Shown one piece after another: positions 30,038-39,143 of a stretch of 64,000 bases of DNA (positions are counted from its first letter, which is position 1; the number at the start of each line of letters is the position of its first letter). Below the pieces are notes generated by a model. The model was given only the letters and a program-made list of their open reading frames with translations, had not been told where the DNA came from and made no database searches. This DNA is from Sphingomonadaceae bacterium (GTDB taxonomy: Bacteria > Pseudomonadota > Alphaproteobacteria > Sphingomonadales > Sphingomonadaceae), in the NCBI GenBank assembly GCA_030147805.1, contig JASBUR010000008.1:170550-234549 (forward strand), read 5' to 3'. The position numbers and the translations under genes were made by a program.

Positions 30038-31902
30038 TGCGCGCGCCCGGAACGCTCCCGCTCGGCGACGAGCCGGTCTCGATCGAGGATCCGTCGACCC
30101 TGCCCTTGTCGGTCGCCGCCGCGCTGCCGCCGCGCCCGATCCCGCCGCCCGTGCTCGAGCGCATGCTCGGCATCGTCGGCATGACCGGCTCGGGCAAGAC
30201 CTACACGGCGAAGGGTGGCGTCGAGCAGCTGCTCGCGGCCGGCCGGCGTGTCATCATCATCGATCCCCTCGGGGTATGGTGGGGTCTGCGCCTCCTTCCC
30301 GATGGCAAGACGAAGTCCGACTTCGACATCGCCATTTTCGGCGGCGATCATTCCGACTTCCCGATCGAGCCTGAGCAGGGCGCCGGCGTCGCCAAGATCG
30401 TCGACGAAGCGCGGACCTCGGCGATCATCGACGTCAGCGGCTTCTCGAAGGAGGAGCAGACCGAATTCCTCGAGAGCTTCCTCGGTGACTTCTACGAGCT
30501 GAACAAGGTCCACCGCTCGGTGGTCTACCTCGTCCTCGATGAGGCGGACGAGTTCGCGCCACAGAACGCATCCAAGGATGAGAAGCCGCTCTTCCGCGTG
30601 ATCGACCGCATCGTTCGCCGCGGACGCATCCTTGGCTTCCGGGTGATGATGATCACCCAGCGTCCGGCCGCGCTGCACAAGAACGTCCTGACGCAGTGCC
30701 AGTCGCTCATCGCCATGGCGCTCAACGCAGAGCAGGACCGCAAGGCGATCGAGGGCTGGGTCAAGGGCCAGCCGGACGCCGCGGCGTCGCGCGAGGTGGT
30801 GCGAACGCTTGGCCAGCTGCAGACTGGCGAGGGTTGGCTCTACGCGCCGCGGCTGCACCTGATCGACCGCGGCCGCTTTCCGGTGCTGGAGACCTTCGAC
30901 AGCTCGTCGACACCAGAGCACGGCGAAGACCTGGTCGACGTCGCCGTCGAGAAGCTCGACATGGGCGCGCTCGCCGAGGCGATGGCGAAGCTCGGCAAGG
31001 GCGGCGCGGTCACCGACGATCGCGACACGCGGATAGAGCTTCTCGAAGCCGAGAATGCCGACCTCCAGCACCGGCTCGCGCGCGCCGAGCGCGGCGTCGA
31101 CTTCTGGGCACGGCGCATGAAGGAGATCGCGATCGTCGCCGTGCGCGCGCTGGAGCCGCCTGCCGGCGGCTCCTACCCGACCGCCGAGGAAGAGACCGGC
31201 GGGCGCCGCCGCATGATGGTCGAGGTCCTGCCCGACGTCCCCGACGAGGCGGCGGCCGTCATGTTCACCAGTCCGCCGTGCGCGAGCTGGTCGCGGCCGG
31301 CGCCCGACGCTGTCGACGTCGGCGCGCGCCTGGCGCAGCTGGCTGGCATGGCGCCGGCCGAAGCGGCTGATGATCATCGTCACGAGGATCCTGCAGAGCC
31401 TGAAGAGGATGCGGGCGACAGCGCCGCGCAACTGCCGGCCGGCAGCCAGCAGGTGATGGCCGCGATCGCCGCGGTCTATCCGCATCCGGTGACGCTCATC
31501 CAGGCAGGCAAGCTGGCGCGCGTCGAAACCGACGGGCTCGCATGGGCGCGCAAGCGCGAGCCGCTGCTGCGGTCGCACCTGCTCACGACGGCCGGCGGCC
31601 GGGCCGGCCGCTACACGCTCAGCGCTGCCGGCGTCGCGACCTACGGCACTCGCCTCGCTGCAGGGCGGCTTCACCCACGCGAGCTGTTCGCCGAGCTGCT
31701 GTCGCCAGATGCGGCCACGCTGCTGCGCACGCTCAGCGCCGCGGCTGCGCCGCTCACCCGGGCCGAACTCGCCGAACGCTCGGGCGTCGTCACGCCGAAG
31801 AGCAGCCGCCTGTTCGCGCTGCTCGCCGAGCTCGAGGCGCTCGATCTCGTCGAGCGCGTGGGGCGCACGCACATCGCAGCGACGGAGGTGGTGCGTGGGT
31901 AG
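30037..31902 (+). CDS. HerA/FtsK-like P-loop ATPase with C-terminal winged helices, 621 aa
   Basis: The ATPase domain has Walker A GMTGSGKT at residues 48-55 and Walker B LVLDEADE at 165-172, followed by MMITQRPAALHKNVLTQCQS, the sensor region typical of HerA/DUF87 ATPases. A coiled coil (about 330-370) leads to two winged-helix-like segments near 470-540 and 555-615. HerA-type motors form hexamers that pump DNA. No NurA, SIR2 or DUF4297 partner is next to it. Start ATG 30037; a GTG three bases upstream is an alternative. Confidence 0.82.
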   Translation: MRAPGTLPLGDEPVSIEDPSTLPLSVAAALPPRPIPPPVLERMLGIVGMTGSGKTYTAKGGVEQLLAAGRRVIIIDPLGVWWGLRLLPDGKTKSDFDIAIFGGDHSDFPIEPEQGAGVAKIVDEARTSAIIDVSGFSKEEQTEFLESFLGDFYELNKVHRSVVYLVLDEADEFAPQNASKDEKPLFRVIDRIVRRGRILGFRVMMITQRPAALHKNVLTQCQSLIAMALNAEQDRKAIEGWVKGQPDAAASREVVRTLGQLQTGEGWLYAPRLHLIDRGRFPVLETFDSSSTPEHGEDLVDVAVEKLDMGALAEAMAKLGKGGAVTDDRDTRIELLEAENADLQHRLARAERGVDFWARRMKEIAIVAVRALEPPAGGSYPTAEEETGGRRRMMVEVLPDVPDEAAAVMFTSPPCASWSRPAPDAVDVGARLAQLAGMAPAEAADDHRHEDPAEPEEDAGDSAAQLPAGSQQVMAAIAAVYPHPVTLIQAGKLARVETDGLAWARKREPLLRSHLLTTAGGRAGRYTLSAAGVATYGTRLAAGRLHPRELFAELLSPDAATLLRTLSAAAAPLTRAELAERSGVVTPKSSRLFALLAELEALDLVERVGRTHIAATEVVRG

Positions 31903-32170
31903 GGGCGTCGACTTCGGCGGCAGCAACACCGTCTACAAGGCGCCGGAGGGGCGCGAGGACGTCGCGGACCTGCACGCCTTTGCCAACGGCAAGTGCATCG
32001 TCAGCTGCTGGGAACTCGACGATGCGGAGATCGAGGAGATCGTCCGGACCCGCCGCGTCTTCCTGTCCAGCTTCAGCGGCCGCGTCCTTTATCCGTCGTT
32101 CGTCGGGTCGGAGCGTGCGGTGATGAGCGTCGTCGCCGACTACGGCCCGATCTGGAAGCGGTCCCAATGA
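31895..32170 (+). CDS. hypothetical phage protein, 91 aa
   Basis: A GTG start at 31895 lies behind a good GGAGG and overlaps the ATPase stop by eight bases. The protein opens GRGVDFGGSNTVYKAPEG and has CIVSCWELDDAEIEEIVRT. Function unknown; the tight coupling suggests a partner of the HerA-like ATPase (inference). Confidence 0.6.
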   Translation: MGRGVDFGGSNTVYKAPEGREDVADLHAFANGKCIVSCWELDDAEIEEIVRTRRVFLSSFSGRVLYPSFVGSERAVMSVVADYGPIWKRSQ

Positions 32171-32424
32171 CCGACCTCCGCCATGGCGTCACCGCGGCGG
32201 CGCATGAAGCGCTCGACCTGCTCGACGAGCACCGCGAGGCGTTCGCTCGGCAGGATCTGAGCACCGCCATCCTCAACATGGACCTGAACCTCGACGACGT
32301 CACCGTCGAGACGACCGCCGCGGCGCGGCGCGGTGCGCTGGCGATGCTCGCCGCGCGCGCGATTGCCGCCGCCGAAACCTTGGAGGCCGTTCCGCCTCGC
32401 CGTTCCGATCAGCCGGGAGACTGA
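32167..32424 (+). CDS. hypothetical phage protein, 85 aa
   Basis: Helical (HEALDLLDEHREAFARQDLS) with an acidic centre. It overlaps the upstream gene by ATGA and stops two bases before the repeat protein gene. No family recognised. Confidence 0.58.
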   Translation: MTDLRHGVTAAAHEALDLLDEHREAFARQDLSTAILNMDLNLDDVTVETTAAARRGALAMLAARAIAAAETLEAVPPRRSDQPGD

Positions 32425-32426
32425 CT

Positions 32427-33220
<794 letters not shown>

Positions 33221-33221
<1 letters not shown>

Positions 33222-33484
33222 TGGCGAGTGCGGATCTCTTCGGCGCCCGGCCGAACGATCGCTTCAAGACGCTCGGCGCGTTGCGCTCGGCAGCCTTCCG
33301 GCTGGCGAGCGCAACCAAGGGCCTGCGCTGCGAGCAGCTGGCGGTCGAGCTTCACGACAGCCTGACCGCCGCCCTGCCCGGCGCCAGCGGTATCCCGGTG
33401 CGGGATGTTGCGAAGGCAGTCCGGAAAATCGACGCCGAGCGCCTTCGCTACGACGAAACCTTGGGAGCAGCCAATGGTCAGTGA
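33221..33484 (+). CDS. hypothetical phage protein, 87 aa
   Basis: Helical protein (ALRSAAFRLASATKGLRCEQ) with a central turn and KAVRKIDAERLRYDETLG. ATG 33221 shares TGATG with the repeat protein stop; a GTG three bases upstream is possible. Function unknown. Confidence 0.55.
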
Positions 33485-34379
33485 GCGCAAGTTCTGGCTG
33501 TACGACGCCAGCTTCATGATCTCCGCGTCGATCGCGGGGCCGAAGTCGGCGGCGGCGCGCGATGAGATCGACTGGGAAACCTATAATCGCGCGCGCAATG
33601 AACTCGCAGATCGCGGCTTCGTGTGGACGAGCGATCCGGACATCGACCTCAACTATCCTGTGCTCTCGAAGTGGCATCACATGGGGCGCCGCGAAACGCC
33701 GGCCGGCACGCTCTTCGTGAGGAGCGAGGCCTATCCCACCGGCTGCAAATTCGAGTTCTACCAGGAGGAGGTGACCGTTCATCGACGGAGCGGGCGCTTC
33801 GACTTCGACCGGCGCGAGAAGATGCCGTATCTCATCGGCAAGGCATTCGAGGCGGCCGTCCGCGGGCTCAGGGCTCATCTGGTACTTCGGGGCTTCGTGG
33901 AGGTGGTGAGGCCGCAGCCGAACCCGGACCCGCTGGCCTTCTTCAACTCGACTTGGAACTCCGAGTACGACCGCCGGCGCGGCATGCCGCGGTTCGAGCG
34001 GGGGGCTGACGGATGGCCGAGCGACAGCGTTCTGAAGTCATGGGATCGCACTGACCGTGACGGTCGGCGGCTGGAGCACGGCGAGTTCAGACACTTTCGC
34101 GACCACCGCGGGTATCTCATGCGCGGCCGGGTGTACGGCGGCATCAACGGCAGGTGGATGTGCGTCTTCGGGCCCGGTCCGCGCGACTGCACCCATCTGA
34201 GCGCGAATGAACTGTTCACGGTCGAACCTGCCCAGGTGCCGAGGCGCCTATTCCCGGGCGCTAAGAAGCGCGTCGCGCAGTTGCTCGCCACCGCGGTGAA
34301 GCGAGAGGATTTCGAGCAGGCGATCAAGCTGCGTGACACGCTGTCGCGCAGGTGGCCCGCGCAGAAGGTGGCGGCATGA
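33474..34379 (+). CDS. phage protein with C-terminal UVR-like motif, 301 aa
   Basis: A 240-residue unknown domain (SAAARDEIDWETYNRARNEL, EFYQEEVTVHRRSGRFDFDR) is followed by a C-terminal helical hairpin AVKREDFEQAIKLRDTLSRR, which matches the UVR motif used by UvrB/UvrC and Clp adaptors for protein contacts. A link to host repair or proteolysis is possible but unproven. The ATG at 33474 overlaps the preceding stop by 11 bases. Confidence 0.68.
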   Translation: MVSERKFWLYDASFMISASIAGPKSAAARDEIDWETYNRARNELADRGFVWTSDPDIDLNYPVLSKWHHMGRRETPAGTLFVRSEAYPTGCKFEFYQEEVTVHRRSGRFDFDRREKMPYLIGKAFEAAVRGLRAHLVLRGFVEVVRPQPNPDPLAFFNSTWNSEYDRRRGMPRFERGADGWPSDSVLKSWDRTDRDGRRLEHGEFRHFRDHRGYLMRGRVYGGINGRWMCVFGPGPRDCTHLSANELFTVEPAQVPRRLFPGAKKRVAQLLATAVKREDFEQAIKLRDTLSRRWPAQKVAA

Positions 34380-34519
34380 CCAGGGCCTATTCCTATCGCC
34401 GCTGGTATATTCGCCAACTCGCGCGCCGCGTCGCCAAGCTGGGTGTGCTTCACGTCGGATTCTCGCCGGCCGGTACGCTTGCAGGCGTCGCGGTCCCCCG
34501 CGGGATCGGCCTGCTGTGA
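34376..34519 (+). CDS. small basic phage protein, 47 aa
   Basis: A basic N-terminus (MTRAYSYRRWYIRQLARRVA) and hydrophobic C-terminus. ATGA links it to the UVR protein gene and GTGA links it to the next gene. Too short to classify; retained because of the overlap chain. Confidence 0.45.
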   Translation: MTRAYSYRRWYIRQLARRVAKLGVLHVGFSPAGTLAGVAVPRGIGLL

Positions 34520-34707
34520 GCGGCGCCGACATCGCCGCGCGGCTGCGGTCCGTAGCGGAGGCGGCATCACCGGCCGTCGTCGACGCGATCCTCGTAGAGG
34601 CCATCGCCCTGCGGCTGCGCGAGGTCGAATCGTGTCGGCGGATGGGCCTCGGCGCACGGCTCGTGACGCATGCGATCACGGCGATCGAGAGCGAAGGTCC
34701 GCGATGA
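34516..34707 (+). CDS. small hypothetical phage protein, 63 aa
   Basis: GTG start in a GTGA overlap. Helical (VVDAILVEAIALRLREVE). Stops within the next start (ATGA). Function unknown. Confidence 0.5.
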   Translation: MSGADIAARLRSVAEAASPAVVDAILVEAIALRLREVESCRRMGLGARLVTHAITAIESEGPR

Positions 34708-34907
34708 CGATCCGCAACGGCATCGCCCACCTGCTTTTCGCGCTGGCCCGCCGCGTCGATCCCGAAATCTCGCGCGCGTTCGCCGCCGCGGTGCTGGATC
34801 AGTTCGCGGTCGAGGCGAGGAAGCATCCGCCGCGCGCGACGGCGGAATGGATCTACGGCCGGGCGGCGTGCCCGGTGATGCCGCTGCCCGGGGAGCGAAC
34901 GAAGTGA
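34704..34907 (+). CDS. small hypothetical phage protein, 67 aa
   Basis: Helical N-terminus (NGIAHLLFALARRVDPEI) and a Pro-rich end. Overlaps both neighbours (ATGA and GTGA). Function unknown. Confidence 0.5.
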   Translation: MTIRNGIAHLLFALARRVDPEISRAFAAAVLDQFAVEARKHPPRATAEWIYGRAACPVMPLPGERTK

Positions 34908-35647
34908 CCGATAGACCCATCATTTTCAGCGCGCCGATGGTGCGGGCCCTGCTCGACGGGCGGAAGACGCAGACGCGGCGGTTGCTGAAGCTGCCGATCA
35001 AAACGCACTCCGGCGGGGTGATCTATGAGCGGCCCGACATGGGCGGCTGGGAAGCCACCACGCACGGCGGCGCCGGCTGTTTTACCATCGGCAGATCAGG
35101 CGAGCGGATCCCCGTGCCGGAGCGGCCCGGCATCTGGCACCGGACGTGTGGCGTTTGCGTCGGCACGTCGTTCGACGTTGGCGACCGGCTCTACGTCCGC
35201 GAAGCGTGGGCGCCCGTGAGCGCCTGCACGCACAATGACCCGGGCACGCAAGCCATCGCTGACAGGGGCTTCTATCGCGCCGACGATAGCACGGTTGACG
35301 GTGAGATCGATCGCTGGCGCCCCTCGATCCACATGCCCCGCTGGGCCTCGCGCCTGACGCTGTTCGTCGAAGACGTGCGGGTCCAGCGGCTCAACGAGAT
35401 CAGCGAGGAAGACGCCATCGCGGAGGGCGTCGTCGACATGGGCAGGCGGGACGGTGCGCCATACCCCCACTTTCATATCCCCGGCGTTCCCGAAGTTCGC
35501 GTCGAGCATGACCCAATCAGCGTTTTCGCCGGGCTATGGGAATCCCTTCACGGCGAAGGCAGCTGGGCCGCGAACCCTTGGGTGGTGGCGGTCAGCTTCC
35601 GCGTCGTGCGCGCCAACATCGACACGCTCGGCGCGGAGGGATTCTGA
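34904..35647 (+). CDS. ASCH-like phage protein, 247 aa
   Basis: The pattern is typical of phage ASCH-type proteins: RPIIFSAPMVRALLDGRKTQ and TRR, GDRLYVREAWAPVSA, then PSIHMPRWASRLTLFVEDVR and ISEEDAIAEGV, with a final F..LWESLHGEGSW. ASCH domains are RNA- or modified-base-binding beta barrels; some cleave N4-acetylcytidine. The start is GTG 34904 in a GTGA overlap, giving the expected TDRPIIFSAP opening. Confidence 0.78.
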   Translation: MTDRPIIFSAPMVRALLDGRKTQTRRLLKLPIKTHSGGVIYERPDMGGWEATTHGGAGCFTIGRSGERIPVPERPGIWHRTCGVCVGTSFDVGDRLYVREAWAPVSACTHNDPGTQAIADRGFYRADDSTVDGEIDRWRPSIHMPRWASRLTLFVEDVRVQRLNEISEEDAIAEGVVDMGRRDGAPYPHFHIPGVPEVRVEHDPISVFAGLWESLHGEGSWAANPWVVAVSFRVVRANIDTLGAEGF

Positions 35648-35649
35648 AC

Positions 35650-36174
35650 GTGTCGGCTCAGCAACATATCGCCGATGCCGGCGCCATCGCCATTGCCGGG
35701 CTGAAGGCGCGCACCGCGCAGCAGTGCAGGGACCTGCTCGATACCGATTCGAACAACCCCGGCCAGGTGCTGCGCGCGATCCTCGAGGTCGCGAGCCTTC
35801 TGCACGAGGCGGCTTGCGTCATCGAGGTCGCTGCCGTTGCCGCGCCTGTGGTCGAGCTCCCGAAGCCGCAGCGCTCGGATCCGCAGCTGAAGCGCGATCT
35901 TGCCGCCCTCGCCGCCCGGGTCGACAGGATCGAGGCGCAGCCGGCGCCGGCCGGCGGCGCGGTTGAGCCGGCCGCCCCCGGCGAACCGGTGACGCTGCCG
36001 GCCGACGTCGCCGCCGCCCTCTACCGGCTGACGCTCATCGGCATGGAGGTCATCGGCGCCGACGCCGCGCGCTGCACGACGGAGAGCGCGCGCGCCGCGA
36101 TGGCTGCAGCCAACGAGCCGCTCGCCCAGGCGGGCCTCTATCTGCAGCGCGCGCTCGGGAAGGCGGCGGCATGA
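35650..36174 (+). CDS. hypothetical phage protein, 174 aa
   Basis: Mostly Ala-rich helix with a Pro-rich middle (PAPAGGAVEPAAPGEPVTLP). The start is taken as GTG 35650, which has GGAGGG upstream. Its end overlaps the next gene by ATGA. Function unknown. Confidence 0.55.
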   Translation: MSAQQHIADAGAIAIAGLKARTAQQCRDLLDTDSNNPGQVLRAILEVASLLHEAACVIEVAAVAAPVVELPKPQRSDPQLKRDLAALAARVDRIEAQPAPAGGAVEPAAPGEPVTLPADVAAALYRLTLIGMEVIGADAARCTTESARAAMAAANEPLAQAGLYLQRALGKAAA

Positions 36175-36452
36175 CGGCGGCCTGCCATGTCGCCGGCGAC
36201 GGCGCGAAGACCTTCTGCCCTGAGTTCGCGCGCGTGCTCGAGGGCAACCGCCGCACCGGCCTGCTCCTCTGCCGCACCGTCCACGCCGGCGAGGTGCTGT
36301 GGACCAGCGGCCCCTTCTATCGCGAAAGGGCCGGCACGGTCGGTTTTGTGGTGCGCTTCTGCCCGTTCTGCGGTGGCGACGTCGCGTCGAAGGTGCCCGA
36401 GCCTGCCGCGCCAGCGGCGCCCGATCCGCATAACCCGAGGCCCCTGCCATGA
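36171..36452 (+). CDS. hypothetical phage protein with zinc ribbon-like pair, 93 aa
   Basis: The C-terminal FCPFCGGDV is a half zinc ribbon, paired perhaps with Cys residues near the N-terminus (C5, C16) or C34. The middle reads GLLLCRTVHAGEVLWTSGPF. Function unknown. ATGA overlaps on both sides. Confidence 0.6.
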   Translation: MTAACHVAGDGAKTFCPEFARVLEGNRRTGLLLCRTVHAGEVLWTSGPFYRERAGTVGFVVRFCPFCGGDVASKVPEPAAPAAPDPHNPRPLP

Positions 36453-36886
36453 CGATGGTCGCACCCGGACACTCGCGTACCGAACGCCGCCTCGCCGTGA
36501 AATACGAGGAGCGCGCGCGCCGCACCGGCCGTTGGGGCGCCTGGCGGCGCGAGGAGAGGCCGGCGGGCTTCCCGGGTACCGGCTGGACGCGCGACGTGCG
36601 CTCGGTGGTCGCGAATGATCTCTACGCGATCCTGATCCGGCCGATCGCCACTGACTGGGGCGTCGTTCAGCACCTCGCCATTCGCACTGCGGCAAACCGC
36701 GAACCGCCGTGGCGCGACAAGCAGCGCATCAAGAACGAGCTGTTCGGCGCGGATGCGGTGGCGATCGAGGTGATGCCGCCGACGGGAGAGCTCGTCGACG
36801 CGGCGGGCATGTACCACATGTGGGTGCTGCCGGCCGGCTTCCGGCTTCCCTTCACGCTGGCCGATCGCGGCGGAGGGCGCGGGTGA
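36449..36886 (+). CDS. DUF7694-type phage protein, 145 aa
   Basis: The segment PPWRDKQRIKNELFGADAVA followed by IEVMPPTGELVD and YHMWVLP matches a common phage family that I know as DUF7694; the family name is from memory. No catalytic residue is known. TGATG couples it to the next gene. Confidence 0.65.
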   Translation: MTMVAPGHSRTERRLAVKYEERARRTGRWGAWRREERPAGFPGTGWTRDVRSVVANDLYAILIRPIATDWGVVQHLAIRTAANREPPWRDKQRIKNELFGADAVAIEVMPPTGELVDAAGMYHMWVLPAGFRLPFTLADRGGGRG

Positions 36887-37194
36887 TGGCGATCGTCGAG
36901 ACGCGCACGCACCTGTCTCGCCGCACGCTGATGCGCAGGAGCCGCCACGACCTGGTCACGCTCATCCTCGAGCTGTCCGACGTCGTCGCGGCCGAACGCC
37001 GGCGCACCGCCGGGCAGATCGCGACCTACCTCGAGGCGCACGGCATCAAGCAGCGCGCCCTGTCGAACAAGCCCGGCGCCGGCGACGCCGCGGCCTACGG
37101 CTACGCCGCCGCCGTCGTGAACGCGATGGCGGGCAACATCCGCGCCGAGCTGCATGAGACCGATGAACCGAAGGAGCCGGACGATGACGCCTGA
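36886..37194 (+). CDS. hypothetical phage protein, 102 aa
   Basis: Basic N-terminus (LSRRTLMRRSRHDLVTLI) and acidic end (DEPKEPDDDA). Starts in the previous stop (TGATG). Function unknown. Confidence 0.58.
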   Translation: MAIVETRTHLSRRTLMRRSRHDLVTLILELSDVVAAERRRTAGQIATYLEAHGIKQRALSNKPGAGDAAAYGYAAAVVNAMAGNIRAELHETDEPKEPDDDA

Positions 37195-38245
37195 CGGAAA
37201 GCAAAAGGGCTGGCTGGAGCACCCGACATCGTGGCCGCGGCCGGCGACGCCGACGGCGCTGGTGCCCATGTGGGCCGGCGAGTTCCGCGACTTCAACGAC
37301 TGGGTGAGCTTCGCGGGCAAGCGCCTCACCGGCTGCTACGGAGAGTTCGGCCAGGAGGTGACGGCGATCTGCGTCGACGCGATCGGCCGGCGCTGCAGCA
37401 TCGGCGGCGACTTCATGCGCGCCCGCGACGAGGGGACGTTCCCGGTGCGCTACTTCTGGCAATGCGAGCTGCCGGTCGACGTGACGGCCGTCGCAGGGGA
37501 AAACGATCGCGAGCGGCTTGCCCGCTTCTTCCGCGAGGAGCGACCCGACCTCGGCTTCGAGGGCGACGTCGAGGGCTGGTCGCCGGTCGAATCGGCGATG
37601 GCGTTTCTCCGGCGCGCGCATCGCCCAACTCTTTCGTCGGAAGGCAGCGGCATGACCTCTATCGATAAAGCACGAGAGGCGTTGGTCGACCGCCTGCGCT
37701 ATCGCATCGGCAATCCGTCGGCATGGGAGACATATGACGATGGCGCGTCGGAGCTGATGCGCGAAGCCCTGGCCGCCATCCAGTCTCTCCCCTCCCCTGC
37801 CTCGGGCTTTGCTGCCGCGATCGAGGCGGCGGCGCGCGTGGCGGACGATGTGCGCGCCAACGTGCTTTCACTCATGACTGCGCCCGAGAACGTGACCGAT
37901 GTGCGAGTTGCTGTTGAAATGGCGGCAACACGCATTGCCGAGGCCATTCGCGCCCTCACCCCTGCGACCGACGACAGGACGACAGCCAAGAGCGATGCGA
38001 TGCGGGAGGCGTTGTTCAGCATGATCGCCGACGCACTCAAGGCGGAGGATGTTTTCGACGGCGACACGACCGGGATGACGCATCACGTCGAGCTGACCAT
38101 TCACGGCAGCGATCTCGACGCACTAGCTGCGCTCGCCGGGGTCAAGGCGCGATATGGCGAGTCCGCCCTCGATGCGATCTTCCGTGAAATCAACGATGAG
38201 CCCGTGAATGTCGCCCGCGCAGATCTCTCAGGAGACCCGTCATGA
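37184..38245 (+). CDS. hypothetical two-part phage protein, 353 aa
   Basis: Residues of about 1-150 (AGEFRDFNDWVSFAGKRLTG, ICVDAIGRRCSIGGDFM) look like a phage small-domain family; residues 160-353 look like a second, helical protein beginning MTSIDKAREALVDRLRYRIG. An internal ATG at that point suggests either a fusion of two genes or a second translation start. Function unknown. It overlaps neighbours on both sides. Confidence 0.62.
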   Translation: MTPDGKQKGWLEHPTSWPRPATPTALVPMWAGEFRDFNDWVSFAGKRLTGCYGEFGQEVTAICVDAIGRRCSIGGDFMRARDEGTFPVRYFWQCELPVDVTAVAGENDRERLARFFREERPDLGFEGDVEGWSPVESAMAFLRRAHRPTLSSEGSGMTSIDKAREALVDRLRYRIGNPSAWETYDDGASELMREALAAIQSLPSPASGFAAAIEAAARVADDVRANVLSLMTAPENVTDVRVAVEMAATRIAEAIRALTPATDDRTTAKSDAMREALFSMIADALKAEDVFDGDTTGMTHHVELTIHGSDLDALAALAGVKARYGESALDAIFREINDEPVNVARADLSGDPS

Positions 38246-38457
38246 CGGACCCAGCTACTGTGGCGAGAGGGTTGAGCGAGGCGTTGGCTGAGCGCCTTTA
38301 TGCCGGCTTCTGGCTGCGCAACGGCTGGGCCTCGCCGACGCCGTTCGCCGATCAGGCTGGCGCGATCAAGGCAATGTGGCTCGCCATCGCTGCCGACGCC
38401 CTGACCGGCTGCGCTGACGACCAGACCTTCGCCGATGTGCCGGTGGGGGTGCAGTGA
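38242..38457 (+). CDS. small hypothetical phage protein, 71 aa
   Basis: Short protein with LYAGFWLRNGWASPTPFADQ. ATGA overlap with the previous gene and TGATG with the next. Function unknown. Confidence 0.55.
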   Translation: MTDPATVARGLSEALAERLYAGFWLRNGWASPTPFADQAGAIKAMWLAIAADALTGCADDQTFADVPVGVQ

Positions 38458-38729
38458 TGGTCGAACCGATCCAGAAGACGCCGACCCGGCGGCCGGATCA
38501 GCACAAATGCCCGCATCCGCTGTGCAATCGCAACGTCAGCCGGGGTTTCCTCGCCTGCCGGGCGCACTGGTCGCAGGTTCCGCGCCCGTTGCGCGAGGCG
38601 ATCTACGCAACGGTCGGCACCGACCGACAAGCCTATGCCGGCCACGTCGCGGAGGTGGAAGAGATATGGGTGGCGAAGGCGGAAGCCAAGCTTGCCAAGG
38701 CTGGCGCCGCGCCGGCCGACCGGAAGTAA
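38457..38729 (+). CDS. Cys/His-containing phage protein, 90 aa
   Basis: KCPHPLCNRNVSRGFLACRA followed by HW forms a CxxxxC...CxxH cluster, probably a small zinc finger. The C-terminal half is a helix of Ala/Lys/Glu. Function unknown; it may bind DNA or RNA. Confidence 0.6.
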   Translation: MVEPIQKTPTRRPDQHKCPHPLCNRNVSRGFLACRAHWSQVPRPLREAIYATVGTDRQAYAGHVAEVEEIWVAKAEAKLAKAGAAPADRK

Positions 38730-38759
38730 CGAGCTCGGGCGAGCACAGAGTGAAGTGCG

Positions 38760-39143
38760 ATGGATGAAGAGATGAACGCTCAGACGTCGAATGCCAGCTT
38801 GCGCGGAACGGCCGACGGCGACACGGTTCCGATCTTCGAGCTGGCCCGCCGTGTCGATCGCGCAGCGGAGCAGGGCCGGGGGCTTCGCCTGGAAGCCCGC
38901 GATCTGCAGCTGCTGGTGACGCTTGGCATGCTCGAACTGGTCGACGCCGAGAAGCAGCGCTGCTTGAAGGACAAGGCATGGCGACGGACAAGGGGGGCAT
39001 CTATCAGCGAGGGGGCTTCTGGCTCGACTTCGCCCGCGGCGCCGGCGGCGAGCGCGCCTCCGACAACCTCTACATCTGGTGGTATGATCCCGCCCGCGGA
39101 CGCCAGCGTCGGAAGACAACGGGCACGGCAGACGTTCGGCTAG
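38760..39143 (+). CDS. hypothetical protein before integrase, up to 127 aa (end uncertain)
   Basis: The first 75 residues look real (VPIFELARRVDRAAEQGRGL, LVTLGMLELVDAEKQRCLKD). The last 55 residues overlap the integrase by 166 bases and may be shadow sequence. It lies where an excisionase would be expected, but no HTH of that kind is visible. Confidence 0.42.
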   Translation: MDEEMNAQTSNASLRGTADGDTVPIFELARRVDRAAEQGRGLRLEARDLQLLVTLGMLELVDAEKQRCLKDKAWRRTRGASISEGASGSTSPAAPAASAPPTTSTSGGMIPPADASVGRQRARQTFG

